Positions 9,331 to 19,602 of a stretch of DNA of 63,609 nt are shown here, one piece after another; position 1 is the stretch's first letter; the number at the start of each line of letters is the position of its first letter. Made by a program: the position numbers and the translations under genes. Below the pieces are notes generated by a model. That model searched no databases. It saw nothing but the letters and a program-made list of their open reading frames with translations, and was not told the DNA's origin. Source of the DNA: Bartonella sp. ML69XJBT (GTDB lineage Bacteria; Pseudomonadota; Alphaproteobacteria; Rhizobiales; Rhizobiaceae); NCBI RefSeq assembly GCF_028618515.1, contig NZ_JAQITB010000011.1, forward strand, positions 1 through 63,609. The letters run 5' to 3'.

Positions 9331-11859
9331 ATGAGCGATAACGATCGCAAGAATCCACACGAAATGAAACAAGATCATGAACATCATGATCCTTTAGAGA
9401 GACTTACGCGAATTTTTAATCCGCGCAAACAAAGCGAAAGTCAAAATGATCACTCTTCTATACAGACTGATCAAGCGATGTCTCCTTCCTCTAAAGCTCC
9501 ATCCCCCCCTGAAATTTCATCCTATGATGATTTTGATTTGTCCTTCCTAGAAGTGGAACTTGAAAATAATTTAACAAACGACTTATCCTGTAATGATCAA
9601 AAGAAGAAATGGGATTTACATACAGTCGGCGGTGAATCAACCCCAGATGTTGCCTCAACTTCTTCTTTCAAGCATTTAGAAAGAAGGAGCTTTTTACCTA
9701 AAGGAGAAAACTCTTTACCTATGAATCATGATGAAGAGCAGATTTTAGATGCGCTTTCTCCGTTACCTATCCCCCAAAATCAATCACCTCAAAAGAGAAC
9801 TACTTCTTTTGAAAAAAGTGATCTTAGTGCACAATCAAAGGATTCCTTTTTTGACGAAGCGGATAAATACGCTAACAAGGAAATTGCAACAGGGCACATC
9901 GAACACATTGATCGCTTTTCATCAACAATTTCGCAGCAAGAAAATCAGAAAAATACTAGAAGCGTACAACAAAATGATGATAACAATCAAAAGTTCTACG
10001 ATACTTCTGTGCAACATCCCTATAAATTTTCGGCTAATGAAAAAAATCGAGTTCAAGAATATCGTACTGATGTCTCTCCCCCTTCTACAGACGTATTTTT
10101 TTCCTCTTCTCATCTTATTGCAGAGAAAGAAGATACTGGAAGAAATGAGACAATGCAAAACTTCTCATCACCCTCAGATGCTGCAACACAGATAAACAAA
10201 CATTCTGATTTAGAAGACTCTCCCCAAGAGCACCATACAACTAATTCCCCCAAGTTTTATGAAGAAGAGTTTTTACAACAAGAAACTTATGCTGAAAAAA
10301 ATCAAAAATATAATGATACTCAAACCGAATATATCAATGCTGCTGAAAATATCTCTGAGCAAAGCAGTAAAAAAGAAAGTCCCTATAATCAAAATAATTT
10401 AAAGGATAGACGCTCCTCATCGGAGACTTTTGCAACAAACCAAACGGATAGTTTCTTTGCTCATAACTATACGCATAAAAACACTCCTCCTCCAGATGTC
10501 GATACTTATAAATTTGCAGAGGAGCTCGTAGAAAAAACTGGACCCATTATGGTGCCTGAGGTTCCCTATGAAGCTCCAGAATATGACATACCGACGGATA
10601 GTTTAAAAGAAGAATTTGCTGATGTCCTCAATATCGGACATGTTTCAGAAGAAAATTTTTCGCGGCAGCAACAACAAAATGAAATTTTCAATGAAATCTT
10701 TCATCAAACCATGCAAAATCCAAGAGAAGATGCATATACAAATTCTCAAAATCAAAATTCCAACTCTTTTCCCACTGACAATATGGAGTATAGTTCCTCC
10801 TCTTTTACTGAGAGTCCATCATACAAAGGTGTAGATGAAACTTCGACTTATGCATCAGCTCCTCCTCCTGTAAAAAGTTTTATTGTTGGTAAAACTCTTG
10901 TCAAAAGTGCTCTTCTTTTTATTTTAATAGCTATTGGTTTTGTTGGTTATTCTCATTTTTTTACGCCATCAGAAAAAAATGAAGGAGTCCCTATTATCCA
11001 TGCTGACAATACACCTTTCAAATTCAAACAAGAATCAACTGAAACGAAAGATGATGTTGCTCATAATTTAGATATTTATAAACAAACAACTGGGCAAAAT
11101 GAAAAACAAGAAAATACACAAAAATTCCTTATTGATAATTCTGAACAGCCTGAAGACTTAGCGGAAGTAAACCAACAAGACACGACAGATTCTTTATCTC
11201 CTTATTTTGCTGAAACCGATGTCGACGACGCAGTAAACGAAGCCATCAATCACACCATTCCAACAAGAGAAGTACAAACTGTTATCGTAAACCACGACGG
11301 CACGATTGTATTAGCACCAAGAAATCTCACAGAAAGAAAAATCACAGATGAAATAAAAGAAACGAGTGATCAAACGACAGTAGAGCAATTTCAAAATTTG
11401 TCTCCTGTTGCTTCGCATGAGTCCGATATAAATAACAAAGAAACAGAAGATAAAGTTACCAGTGATATTGATGCAATAATAGCGGAAAATGCTCCTCATT
11501 CTGATATTGAAGAAAAATTTATACCAGTGCCTTCACATGCAGAGAAAAATTCACAGTTACAGACACATGCTGCTTCTCACCCGACACTATCAAAGCAAAT
11601 AAGCATACAAAATTCAGAGAATTATTACGTCCAGCTTGCATCCCAACCAACCCATGAACTAGCTAGGAATTCATTGAAAAAAATGAAGTCTAAATTTGGA
11701 TCCCTTATCGGCGTTCGTCCTGTAAATATTCAATCTGCTCTCATACCAGGAAAAGGAACCTATTATCGTGTTCGGATTCAAACACAAAACCGAAATGATG
11801 CCATAAGCCTTTGTGAAAATATCAAAAATTATGGAGGAAGTTGCTTCATCACACGGTAA
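9331..11859 (+). CDS. Large membrane-anchored SPOR-domain protein
   Basis: From the ATG at 9331 (preceded by GAGAAAAG) the protein has 842 residues; an in-frame TTG at 9295 gives 854. Residues 1 to about 515 are hydrophilic, rich in Ser, Gln, Asn, Asp and Glu, and look disordered. One transmembrane segment lies at about 523-545 (LLFILIAIGFVGYSHFF). A second disordered stretch leads to a C-terminal SPOR domain (about 765-842, starting YYVQLASQPTHELA and ending GGSCFITR). SPOR domains bind denuded septal peptidoglycan, so the topology suggests a long cytoplasmic tail and a periplasmic septum-binding end. A SPOR gene after argS is usual in Rhizobiales, but the protein is much longer than a simple SPOR protein. 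A role in division is inferred. Confidence 0.88.
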   Translation: MSDNDRKNPHEMKQDHEHHDPLERLTRIFNPRKQSESQNDHSSIQTDQAMSPSSKAPSPPEISSYDDFDLSFLEVELENNLTNDLSCNDQKKKWDLHTVGGESTPDVASTSSFKHLERRSFLPKGENSLPMNHDEEQILDALSPLPIPQNQSPQKRTTSFEKSDLSAQSKDSFFDEADKYANKEIATGHIEHIDRFSSTISQQENQKNTRSVQQNDDNNQKFYDTSVQHPYKFSANEKNRVQEYRTDVSPPSTDVFFSSSHLIAEKEDTGRNETMQNFSSPSDAATQINKHSDLEDSPQEHHTTNSPKFYEEEFLQQETYAEKNQKYNDTQTEYINAAENISEQSSKKESPYNQNNLKDRRSSSETFATNQTDSFFAHNYTHKNTPPPDVDTYKFAEELVEKTGPIMVPEVPYEAPEYDIPTDSLKEEFADVLNIGHVSEENFSRQQQQNEIFNEIFHQTMQNPREDAYTNSQNQNSNSFPTDNMEYSSSSFTESPSYKGVDETSTYASAPPPVKSFIVGKTLVKSALLFILIAIGFVGYSHFFTPSEKNEGVPIIHADNTPFKFKQESTETKDDVAHNLDIYKQTTGQNEKQENTQKFLIDNSEQPEDLAEVNQQDTTDSLSPYFAETDVDDAVNEAINHTIPTREVQTVIVNHDGTIVLAPRNLTERKITDEIKETSDQTTVEQFQNLSPVASHESDINNKETEDKVTSDIDAIIAENAPHSDIEEKFIPVPSHAEKNSQLQTHAASHPTLSKQISIQNSENYYVQLASQPTHELARNSLKKMKSKFGSLIGVRPVNIQSALIPGKGTYYRVRIQTQNRNDAISLCENIKNYGGSCFITR

Positions 11860-11869
11860 ATAAAACAGT

Positions 11870-11896
11870 GCAACGGTTTTTATTTAAACCCGTTGC
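11870..11896. terminator. Possible terminator after the SPOR-protein gene
   Basis: GCAACGG (11870-11876) can pair with CCGTTGC (11890-11896) about 10 nt after the stop codon. There is no clean T-run after it, so a factor-independent terminator is only possible, not shown. Confidence 0.35.
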
Positions 11897-12050
11897 AGTG
11901 TTTATATTTAGAGCAATTAATTTATCGACCAACTTCAGAAGTTAAAATCTATCTGATCAATTTTTCCATAGATTATAGGTCATTTTATTCTTTAACCCAT
12001 GTTGGTTTAGTTTCCTCTTAAGGATTTTTTTCATGAGATAAAGATAGTCC

Positions 12051-12320
12051 TTAATCCCTATAGGTATAAGGTACTGGAGTTGTTGGATTTAAATCTTTTT
12101 TCGGAGTTGTTATTGTTTGGCTTGATTCTGTCGTATTATAGTGAGATACATGTTCAGGGGACTTTTCAAAAAAAGATCCTAAAAAACCGAAAATAAACCA
12201 GAGTAAAAAAAGCGCTAGAAGAATGGCAAGAATACCTTTACCAATTGCATTACGCTGTTCACGCTCTTTCTGTTCTTCAGCGATACGTTCCTCGTATGTA
12301 TGGTAATTTCTATTAATCAT
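12051..12320 (-). CDS. Small single-span membrane protein of unknown function
   Basis: The 89 residues start at an ATG with AAGGA at good spacing upstream. A charged N-terminal helix (YEERIAEEQKEREQRN) is followed by one strongly hydrophobic segment at about 28-50 (ILAILLALFLLWFIFGFLG) and a polar Thr/Pro-rich tail. The charge pattern favours the N-terminus in the cytoplasm. I recognise no family. It is convergent with the SPOR gene and divergent from ilvE, so it is probably its own transcription unit. The good start site and sensible topology are the reasons for calling it real. Confidence 0.65.
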   Translation of the reverse strand: MINRNYHTYEERIAEEQKEREQRNAIGKGILAILLALFLLWFIFGFLGSFFEKSPEHVSHYNTTESSQTITTPKKDLNPTTPVPYTYRD

Positions 12321-12511
12321 GGTAAATTCCTTTTCTAAACTCCCCTACCTTCAAGTTATAAGATATGCATATATGAAATTATTCAAACACTTTTTAGAAA
12401 ACGACCAATATGTATAAAGGTTCCTGATGATTTGATTAAATTGAGAAGGAAAATATAAAACAGCAACAAAACATCTCTCAATAGCCCTTCTTTTAATTTT
12501 ATAATAAGGCA

Positions 12512-12538
12512 TTGACACAACTGATTTGCTAATAATAG
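12512..12538 (+). promoter_or_regulatory. Putative promoter upstream of ilvE
   Basis: A consensus -35 TTGACA (12512-12517) is followed after 15 nt by TAATAG (12533-12538), about 80 nt before the ilvE start. The -35 is good. The -10 and the spacing are weak. Confidence 0.35.
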
Positions 12539-12617
12539 AGTGCTATATTAGAAGAACTTCTTTATTTTTATAATACAAAACACCTAGAAATAAAGTATAT
12601 CGCAAAAGGTTTTACTT

Positions 12618-13724
12618 ATGAACTCTCCTACATCATCAATCCCGTTTAAAATAGAAAAACATCCATCACCTTTCTCAGATGAAGAACGTGAGCGTATTCT
12701 TAAAGAGCCAGGTTTTGGGCAATTTTTTACAGATCACATATGTACCATCCAATGGACTAACACCAAAGGTTGGCATAACGCTGTTATTTCTCCATACAAA
12801 CCTTTAGAAATTAGCCCAGCAAGTGCTGTTTTGCATTATGCGCAAGAAATTTTTGAAGGTTTAAAAGCATATCGCGCAAAAGATGGGCGTATTTTATTGT
12901 TTCGCCCTGATGCCAATGCAAAGCGCTTCATAGAATCAGCAAAACGCTTAGCTATGCCTGAATTGCCAGAGGATATTTTTTTAGATGCTGTTCATCGATT
13001 GGTAAGAATTGATCAAAAATGGGTTTCTGGAAATCCAAATGCTAGCCTCTACATACGTCCATTCATGTTTGGCAATGAGAGCTTTTTGGGCGTTCGCCCT
13101 TCTGAAGAATATCTTTTCTGTATCATAGCATCTCCCGTTGAATCATATTTCAAAGGAGAAGAAAAATCTGTGAGCGTATGGATTGAAACAGATTATAGCC
13201 GTGCTGGTCTTGGTGGAACAGGTGCAGCAAAATGTGGAGGTAACTATGCAGCAAGCTTACTTGCACAAAAAATCGCAACTGAAAATAATTGCAGCCAAGT
13301 ACTTTTTCTTGACATGATTGAACATAAGTGGATTGAAGAGCTTGGTGGTATGAATGCTTGCTTTATTATGGCAGATAATACACTTGTGACACCTGCACTT
13401 AGTGGCACTATCCTTCCAGGAATAACACGTCATTCAATTTTACTGTTGGCTCAACAAATGGGACTAACGATAGAAGAACGTCCTTATTCTTTTGAAGCCC
13501 TTAAAGAAGATGCACGAAGTGGCCATCTTAAAGAGGCTTTTGCTTGTGGTACGGCAGCCGTTATTACATCAATTGGTCATTTCAAATATAAAGGCGGTGA
13601 ATTTGTTATCGGAGATGGAATGATTGGTGAGATAACAAAACAACTTCGTACACAGCTCGTTGACCTTCAAAAAGGTAATAGAGAAGATAAAAATGGCTGG
13701 GTACATTCTGTCAAGCTCTCATAA
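12618..13724 (+). CDS. ilvE: Branched-chain amino acid aminotransferase
   Basis: This fold-type IV PLP enzyme interconverts Leu, Ile and Val with their 2-keto acids using glutamate/2-oxoglutarate. The 368 residues match the longer, eukaryote-like (type II) branch. The Schiff-base lysine is Lys205 in GGTGAAKCGGNYAAS. The substrate and phosphate loops are visible in YAQEIFEGLKAYR and CGTAAVITSIG. It stands alone, convergent with glpX, so it is likely transcribed from its own promoter. Because the host supplies amino acids, the enzyme may act in degradation or keto-acid exchange as much as in synthesis. Confidence 0.95.
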   Translation: MNSPTSSIPFKIEKHPSPFSDEERERILKEPGFGQFFTDHICTIQWTNTKGWHNAVISPYKPLEISPASAVLHYAQEIFEGLKAYRAKDGRILLFRPDANAKRFIESAKRLAMPELPEDIFLDAVHRLVRIDQKWVSGNPNASLYIRPFMFGNESFLGVRPSEEYLFCIIASPVESYFKGEEKSVSVWIETDYSRAGLGGTGAAKCGGNYAASLLAQKIATENNCSQVLFLDMIEHKWIEELGGMNACFIMADNTLVTPALSGTILPGITRHSILLLAQQMGLTIEERPYSFEALKEDARSGHLKEAFACGTAAVITSIGHFKYKGGEFVIGDGMIGEITKQLRTQLVDLQKGNREDKNGWVHSVKLS

Positions 13725-13764
13725 TAAGAATAAAAAGGTCTCTCTAATTACAACTGTCAATATT

Positions 13765-13800
13765 TCCCATGAGAGTGGATTTCTTAGAAACCTCATGGGA
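13765..13800. terminator. Inverted repeat between convergent ilvE and glpX
   Basis: A perfect 9-bp inverted repeat, TCCCATGAG (13765-13773) and CTCATGGGA (13792-13800), has an 18-nt spacer. It lies in the convergent ilvE/glpX intergenic region, where a two-way terminator would be expected. The loop is long and no T-run follows, so the role is uncertain. Confidence 0.4.
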
Positions 13801-13850
13801 GCATACGTTCTCAAAAGATATTTTTTAAGAGCTACAGCCAAAAGACGTGG

Positions 13851-14837
13851 TTAATCAAACTTTGAATAATCCCTATGCTGTGCTTTAATATTACGAATTG
13901 TTCCCGTATGTGAACGCATTACAAGAGTATCCGTCTGAATATAACGAGAAGTAAATTTAACACCAGAAAGCATATTGCCGTCCGTTACACCTGTTGCAGA
14001 AAACAACACGTCACCCTTTACCATTTCTTCCATTGTGTAAACTTTATTGGGGTTATCGATCCCCATTTTGGCTGCACGTACGACTTTTTCGTCTGTATCA
14101 AGCAGCAAACACCCTTGCATCTGTCCACCAATACAGCGTAAAGCTGCAGCAGCTAAAACGCCCTCTGGTGCTCCACCAATCCCCATATAGATATCAATAC
14201 CCGTTTCCTCTGGATCAGTTGTATCAATAACAGCTGCAACATCTCCATCACCAATTAAACGAATTGATGCGCCCGTTGCTCGCACTTCATCAATCAGTTT
14301 TGTATGGCGAGGACGATCCATAATACAAACGGTAATCTGATTAACGCTCACGCCCCGAGCCCTAGCAAGAGCGTGAATATTATCAGCAGGATGCGCATCT
14401 ATATCAACAATACCCCTTGGATAACCAGGACCAATAGCAATTTTTTTCATATAAACATCAGGAGCATAAAGAAGGTTACCCTTTTCAGCAATAGCAACCA
14501 CCGCTAAAGAATTAGGAAGATTTTTTGCACAAATTGTCGTTCCTTCAAGTGGATCAAGTGCAATATCAATTGCCAGTCCGTTTTGTAAACCTACTTTCTC
14601 TCCAATATACAACATAGGAGCTTCATCGCGTTCACCTTCGCCAATAACCACTGTACCATCAATAGGCAACCGATTAAGTTCCTGACGCATGGCATCCACA
14701 GCAGCTTGATCAGCAGCCTTTTCATCACCACGTCCACGCCAGCGTGCCGCAGCAACAGCAGCACGTTCAGTTACGCGTACCAATTCAAGGGTTAAAATAC
14801 GATCAAGCCCATTTAAAATTTTCTGAGTTGCTAGCAT
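13851..14837 (-). CDS. glpX: Class II fructose-1,6-bisphosphatase (GlpX)
   Basis: It hydrolyses fructose-1,6-bisphosphate to fructose-6-phosphate for gluconeogenesis, metal-dependent and cytoplasmic. The 328 residues match the family. Characteristic motifs include VVIGEGERDEAPMLYIGE, ALDPLEGTTICAKN (metal-binding Asp and substrate loop) and IGGAPEGVLAAAALRC. It lies 155 nt downstream of hom on the same strand, the usual Rhizobiales order. Gluconeogenesis fits an organism that lives largely on amino acids and organic acids. Confidence 0.96.
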   Translation of the reverse strand: MLATQKILNGLDRILTLELVRVTERAAVAAARWRGRGDEKAADQAAVDAMRQELNRLPIDGTVVIGEGERDEAPMLYIGEKVGLQNGLAIDIALDPLEGTTICAKNLPNSLAVVAIAEKGNLLYAPDVYMKKIAIGPGYPRGIVDIDAHPADNIHALARARGVSVNQITVCIMDRPRHTKLIDEVRATGASIRLIGDGDVAAVIDTTDPEETGIDIYMGIGGAPEGVLAAAALRCIGGQMQGCLLLDTDEKVVRAAKMGIDNPNKVYTMEEMVKGDVLFSATGVTDGNMLSGVKFTSRYIQTDTLVMRSHTGTIRNIKAQHRDYSKFD

Positions 14838-14992
14838 ATAAAAAATCCTACTGAAAAAGCATTACAACAGATACTAGCATTTATTGCTAAATATCTAAAT
14901 ATAAAGAAGAACGCTTTTGGCAAAGATGCACACTTTCCACAAGAGAAAAAGCACTCCAGCCTTTGTTGCTCACCATAAACAAATTATCAGTT

Positions 14993-16303
14993 CTATGCTA
15001 TAGGCTCAATACGAATAAATTGAGATTTTGCAACAAGATGTCCATCTTTTTCAATTGCAGCAAGTGCTTTCCGTACATTCACTTCCGTTGTCTCATGCGT
15101 TATTAAGATGATTGTTTTGAGCATCTGGCTTTCTATAAAAGGCCTTTGAACAATCGACTCTAATGAAATGTAATTATCAGCCATATGCTTTGCAACCGCT
15201 GCAAAAACCCCAGCACGATCATGAACATTTAAACGAATAAAATAACCACCTGCATGATGAGAAATACGCGCTTTTTTGTGAGGAGCAAGCCTCAATGCTG
15301 GACTTCTTAAAACAGGTGCATACTGAAAACCAGGACGTGCTTTGGCTATATCAGCTAAATCACCAATAACCGCTGATGCTGTTGCCACTCCCCCAGCACC
15401 GGGACCAGAAAACAATAATTCACCTAATAAATCACTTTGAATAGAAAGAGCATTCGTCACACCGTGAATCTGCGCAATCATTGATGATGTTGGCACCATT
15501 GTTGGATGCACACGTTGTTCAATTCCAGTATCAGTCTTTAATGCAACTCCTAAAAGCTTAATCCGATACCCCAATTCATCAGCCGCACGGATATCAATCT
15601 GCGAAATATTGCTAATTCCTTCAACATAAACATCATCTAATGAAACCGTCGTTCCAAATGCCAAACTTGTCAATAAAGCTAACTTATGAGCAGTATCATG
15701 ACCTCCAATATCGAAAGTGGGATCCGCTTCAGCATAACCAAGCCTCTGTGCATCTTCCAAACAATCTTTAAATGAAAGACCTTCTGTAAACATGCGCGTT
15801 AATATATAATTGCATGTACCATTAAGAATGCCATAAATCCGCGATATATGATTACCAACAAGTGATTCTCTCATCGCTTTAATGACAGGAATTCCTCCTG
15901 CAACGGCGGCTTCAAAATGAAGGAACACACCTTTCTTTTCTGCACTAACAGCAAGTTCCCCGCCGTGTTTGGCGAGAAGCGCTTTATTAGCAGTAACAAC
16001 ATGATGTCCCACCTCAAGGGCCTTGTTAACAGCTGTATACACAACATCTAATTCGCCACCAATAAGCTCAACAAAAACATCAATCTCATGAGAAGCAGCC
16101 ATTTCTACAGGTGAATCAAACCATTTTACATCACTCAAATCAATGCCACGGTTACGGTCTTTATCACGTGCACTAACTGCAACAATTTTGATTGCACGTC
16201 CACATTGGTCAGCCAAACTATTGGCTTTTTCACGTAAAATTCGAATAACTGAACTACCAACAGTACCAAGACCCGCAATGCCAATCCTTAAAGCCTCTCT
16301 CAT
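14993..16303 (-). CDS. hom: Homoserine dehydrogenase
   Basis: It reduces aspartate-4-semialdehyde to homoserine, the branch point to threonine and methionine. The 436 residues include an N-terminal Rossmann motif GIAGLGTVGSSV (from residue 8), the catalytic domain signature GGIPVIKAMRESL with GILNGTCNYIL, and a C-terminal ACT domain (about 355-432, HDRAGVFAAVAKHM) of the kind that gives threonine feedback. It is a stand-alone dehydrogenase, not fused to aspartokinase. It is upstream of glpX and preceded by a long gene-poor stretch. Confidence 0.96.
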   Translation of the reverse strand: MREALRIGIAGLGTVGSSVIRILREKANSLADQCGRAIKIVAVSARDKDRNRGIDLSDVKWFDSPVEMAASHEIDVFVELIGGELDVVYTAVNKALEVGHHVVTANKALLAKHGGELAVSAEKKGVFLHFEAAVAGGIPVIKAMRESLVGNHISRIYGILNGTCNYILTRMFTEGLSFKDCLEDAQRLGYAEADPTFDIGGHDTAHKLALLTSLAFGTTVSLDDVYVEGISNISQIDIRAADELGYRIKLLGVALKTDTGIEQRVHPTMVPTSSMIAQIHGVTNALSIQSDLLGELLFSGPGAGGVATASAVIGDLADIAKARPGFQYAPVLRSPALRLAPHKKARISHHAGGYFIRLNVHDRAGVFAAVAKHMADNYISLESIVQRPFIESQMLKTIILITHETTEVNVRKALAAIEKDGHLVAKSQFIRIEPIA

Positions 16304-17318
16304 TATCTAACTGCTTATCCCTATCTTCTCTAAAAAATATTTAAATAACCTGCTAACCAATCCAAATAACACTTATAACCAGTATAATCTAAAGAAGTCC
16401 CCCGTTCTATTTAAACCAATTTTTACCCTCGTACAACACCACCACTCACGTAATCAAAATTCCTAAAACACCAACATTTTTTTTCAAAAATTAAGAATCT
16501 CTATAAAATGACTGATTCAAATATTGGATATTGCATGGCGCATAAAAATTTTAATTACGCCCCCATATTTCTTTATATATTTTTCAATGGATTGGTCACA
16601 AACACTCTTATGGAAATATCCCATATTCTCAACAGGATTTTACATTGCATAAAACTTATAATTCATCCATTTTCAATAGAAAAACATACCCGCTAGTCTA
16701 ACATTTTTTTTAATATATTCCATGTAAACTATTGCAAACATTCTCAATGGAAACTGTTAAATCTATAGATGCAGATTTTATTAACAAATTATATCAAAAA
16801 ATAGTTTTATTCTAAAATAACAAAATCTTATTCATAAAAACTAAACTCAATAAACAAAGCATAAAGCAAAAAATCTAAAGATAAATAACGCTCGGTGAAA
16901 AAACTTAAGTTATGAAAAACGAAAAAGATGAATATAATACAATAGAAGTGGATACTACATATCCTGCTAGTGTCTTATAATTTGAACGTCTATTCCTACA
17001 TTCAAACGTCTTCATAAGTCTTATCTCAACACAAGAACCATACGCTTGGCTTATATATAACGTAATCCTCAAATATTGGCTAACTATGAGCACACCGACC
17101 TAATTTAATTTCTCCACGCACAGAAACCTCCAAACAAAAAGATTTTAAATATAGGAAAGAGCAAGAAGCAGTAAACTCTTATCTCTTCCAAAAATCTCCT
17201 CATTTAACCGCATAGAGTAAACAGAGAGAAAAATGATTATTTATTCCACTTTTCAGAGAAGCATAGCAAAAAATAATCTCATAAAATATGTTTTTTTCAA
17301 AAAAATCACGGAGAGGGC
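16304..17318. other. Long AT-rich gene-free stretch upstream of tRNA-Glu
   Basis: About 1 kb holds only short, low-complexity open frames with no family resemblance and no convincing ribosome sites. I see no relic I can name. It may be decayed coding DNA. Confidence 0.55.
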
Positions 17319-17347
17319 TTGCGAATTAAAAAGATCCTCTCTATAAG
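17319..17347 (+). promoter_or_regulatory. Promoter of tRNA-Glu
   Basis: TTGCGA (17319-17324), a 17-nt spacer and TATAAG (17342-17347) lie 15 nt before the first tRNA base. Spacing and position are right for a housekeeping sigma factor. Confidence 0.6.
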
Positions 17348-17362
17348 CCTCATCATTGGTCT

Positions 17363-17437
17363 GCGCCCATCGTCTAGCGGTTAGGACGCCGCCCTTTCAC
17401 GGCGGAAACAGGGGTTCGATTCCCCTTGGGCGTACCA
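17363..17437 (+). tRNA. tRNA-Glu (anticodon UUC)
   Basis: The 75-nt gene folds into a full cloverleaf. The acceptor GCGCCCA pairs with TGGGCGT (one G-U at the first pair). The anticodon stem CCGCC/GGCGG encloses loop CTTTCAC with anticodon TTC. The T arm is AGGGG-TTCGATT-CCCCT. The discriminator A and an encoded CCA follow. A T-rich run (17444-17451) after the gene may help termination. It is isolated in a gene-poor region. Confidence 0.97.
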
Positions 17438-18266
17438 TACTCTCTTTTTTATAAAATAACATATTGATTTCTCACATCTTTTTTAAGGATTAGGGGAGCT
17501 AAAATAAAGATGCGGGAATAGGATTTTCCAATATGCTTCTACAGAGTGCGTTCTTGGCAAATTTTTTATAAAAATTACTTGAGTGATTCTAAGCTGTCTT
17601 TAGGTTTACCATAGCTTCTTTTATTATAGATAATATATTATTTATGTACTCTTTTAAAGTTAAAGAATGAGATTTTGAATATGTTTTTGTGTATCTGCAT
17701 ACAAGGAATCATAAAAATTGCTTTATAATTTCTTCCTTTTTTCAAGAATGGTGCTATAGTTTACACATCTATAATTATAAAGTGAGAACTCAATCAACAA
17801 TAGAATTTCTTGATTCCATCTCGTATTAAGGGAGAATTTATAAGCTGTACGAACAATATATAGTATAAGTTTTTGTTCAAGCTTAGCTCTAGCCTTTATA
17901 AGTTTTTTACTCAAAGTGACTTTAATCATTTCCGGAATATCCTGAAAGATTGACAAAAAATGATTTTATATAATCATTTCCTCATTATCCCCTCTTTATC
18001 ACCGTGGATTTTTACACTAACAAATCATAACTTTACTAAGCTCATATAATAATTGAAAAAACTGTCAATAAAATGAACAAACCCTATACCATCAGTAAGA
18101 TCCACCTAACACATGAACTCCCCAATAAAATTTTTACTTGCTAGAAAGACATCTCTTTAATTGATATCATATTTGAAGCTTTCTTCATCATTCTTGTTTT
18201 TACTTTTCATAACAAGTCTGAAAGTGTTATAAAATATAATATTACTTAAACAAAAAAGGACTTCTA
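17438..18266. other. AT-rich gene-free stretch between tRNA-Glu and icd
   Basis: Nothing recognisable. A minus-strand open frame at 17723-17956 (77 codons, TTG start, no ribosome site) is the longest, but it resembles no family and has no supporting context. The last ~80 nt carry AT-rich promoter-like sequence and an AAGGA ribosome site for icd. Confidence 0.5.
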
Positions 18267-19481
18267 ATGGCAAAGATCAAAGTAGAAAACCCCGTTGTTG
18301 AAATTGATGGGGATGAAATGACCCGGATCATTTGGCAATATATCAAAGATAAATTGATCCATCCTTATCTCGACATTGATCTCAAATATTATGATCTTTC
18401 TATCGAAAATCGAGATGCAACCAATGATCAGGTAACGATCGATTCTGCCAATGCTATCAAAAAATATGGAGTTGGCATAAAGTGTGCAACCATCACACCA
18501 GATGAAGCACGTGTTAAAGAGTTCAACTTAAAAAAAATGTGGAAATCACCAAATGGTACGATTCGTAATATTTTAGGGGGAGTTATTTTTCGCGAACCTA
18601 TTATCTGCAAGAATGTCCCACGTCTTGTACCTAACTGGACAAAACCAATTATTATCGGGCGTCATGCCTTTGGTGATCAGTATAAAGCAACGGATTTTAA
18701 ATTTCCTAGTAAAGGAAAATTAAGTATTAAATTTGTTGGTGATGACAATCAAGTTATCGAACATGATGTCTTTGACGCTCCAAGCGCAGGGGTTGCTATG
18801 GCTATGTATAACCTTGATGAATCCATCCGCGACTTTGCGCGCGCATCTTTTAATTACGGACTACAGCGGAATCTTCCAGTTTATCTTTCAACAAAAAACA
18901 CCATACTAAAAGCTTACGATGGTCGTTTTAAAGACATCTTTCAAGAAATATTTGATACAGAATTTAAAACTGAATTTGAAAATCGTAAGTTATATTACGA
19001 ACATCGCCTCATTGATGACATGGTTGCTTCTGCACTTAAATGGTCAGGTGGATATGTCTGGGCATGTAAAAACTATGATGGTGATGTGCAATCAGATATC
19101 GTTGCTCAAGGCTTTGGCTCGCTTGGACTCATGACTTCTGTTCTCATGACACCAGATGGTAAAATTGTTGAAGCAGAAGCTGCACATGGTACAGTAACAC
19201 GCCATTACCGCCAGTATCAAAGAAATGAAGAAACATCAACAAATTCTATTGCATCTATTTTCGCATGGACACGTGGGCTAGCGCATCGTGCCAAATTGGA
19301 TAAAAATGAAAAATTAAAAAACTTTGCCACAGCATTGGAAAAAGTTTGTATTAAAACCGTTGAAGAAGGTTTTATGACTAAAGATCTTGCCCTTTTGGTT
19401 GGACCTAAACAAAAATGGCTCTCTACAACAGGATTCCTTGATAAAATTAATGAAAATCTTAAAAAAGTAATGGAGTATTAA
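18267..19481 (+). CDS. icd: NADP-dependent isocitrate dehydrogenase (eukaryote-like)
   Basis: This TCA-cycle enzyme oxidatively decarboxylates isocitrate to 2-oxoglutarate with NADP. The 404 residues match the dimeric, eukaryotic-type subfamily found in Rhizobiales rather than the 416-residue E. coli type. Substrate-binding [17 protein letters not shown] is near residue 95. The metal/substrate region [27 protein letters not shown] and the nucleotide-binding [12 protein letters not shown] are intact. AAGGA precedes the ATG. It is monocistronic by spacing, with 121 nt to the next gene. Confidence 0.97.
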   Translation: MAKIKVENPVVEIDGDEMTRIIWQYIKDKLIHPYLDIDLKYYDLSIENRDATNDQVTIDSANAIKKYGVGIKCATITPDEARVKEFNLKKMWKSPNGTIRNILGGVIFREPIICKNVPRLVPNWTKPIIIGRHAFGDQYKATDFKFPSKGKLSIKFVGDDNQVIEHDVFDAPSAGVAMAMYNLDESIRDFARASFNYGLQRNLPVYLSTKNTILKAYDGRFKDIFQEIFDTEFKTEFENRKLYYEHRLIDDMVASALKWSGGYVWACKNYDGDVQSDIVAQGFGSLGLMTSVLMTPDGKIVEAEAAHGTVTRHYRQYQRNEETSTNSIASIFAWTRGLAHRAKLDKNEKLKNFATALEKVCIKTVEEGFMTKDLALLVGPKQKWLSTTGFLDKINENLKKVMEY

Positions 19482-19602
19482 ATTATAATCTCATTTAAAT
19501 TTCAAAGCTCTGCGCAAGAAGAGCTTTGAATCTCTCTTGGCAAAGTCAAAGAGCTGTCTTATAAAGTAAGGGAAGTTAACTTTTTACTAAATAGTAATAA
19601 CA

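Noticed and set aside
17723-17956. 77-codon open frame on the minus strand near tRNA-Glu
   Set aside because: TTG start, no ribosome site, no family resemblance and composition like the surrounding AT-rich DNA.
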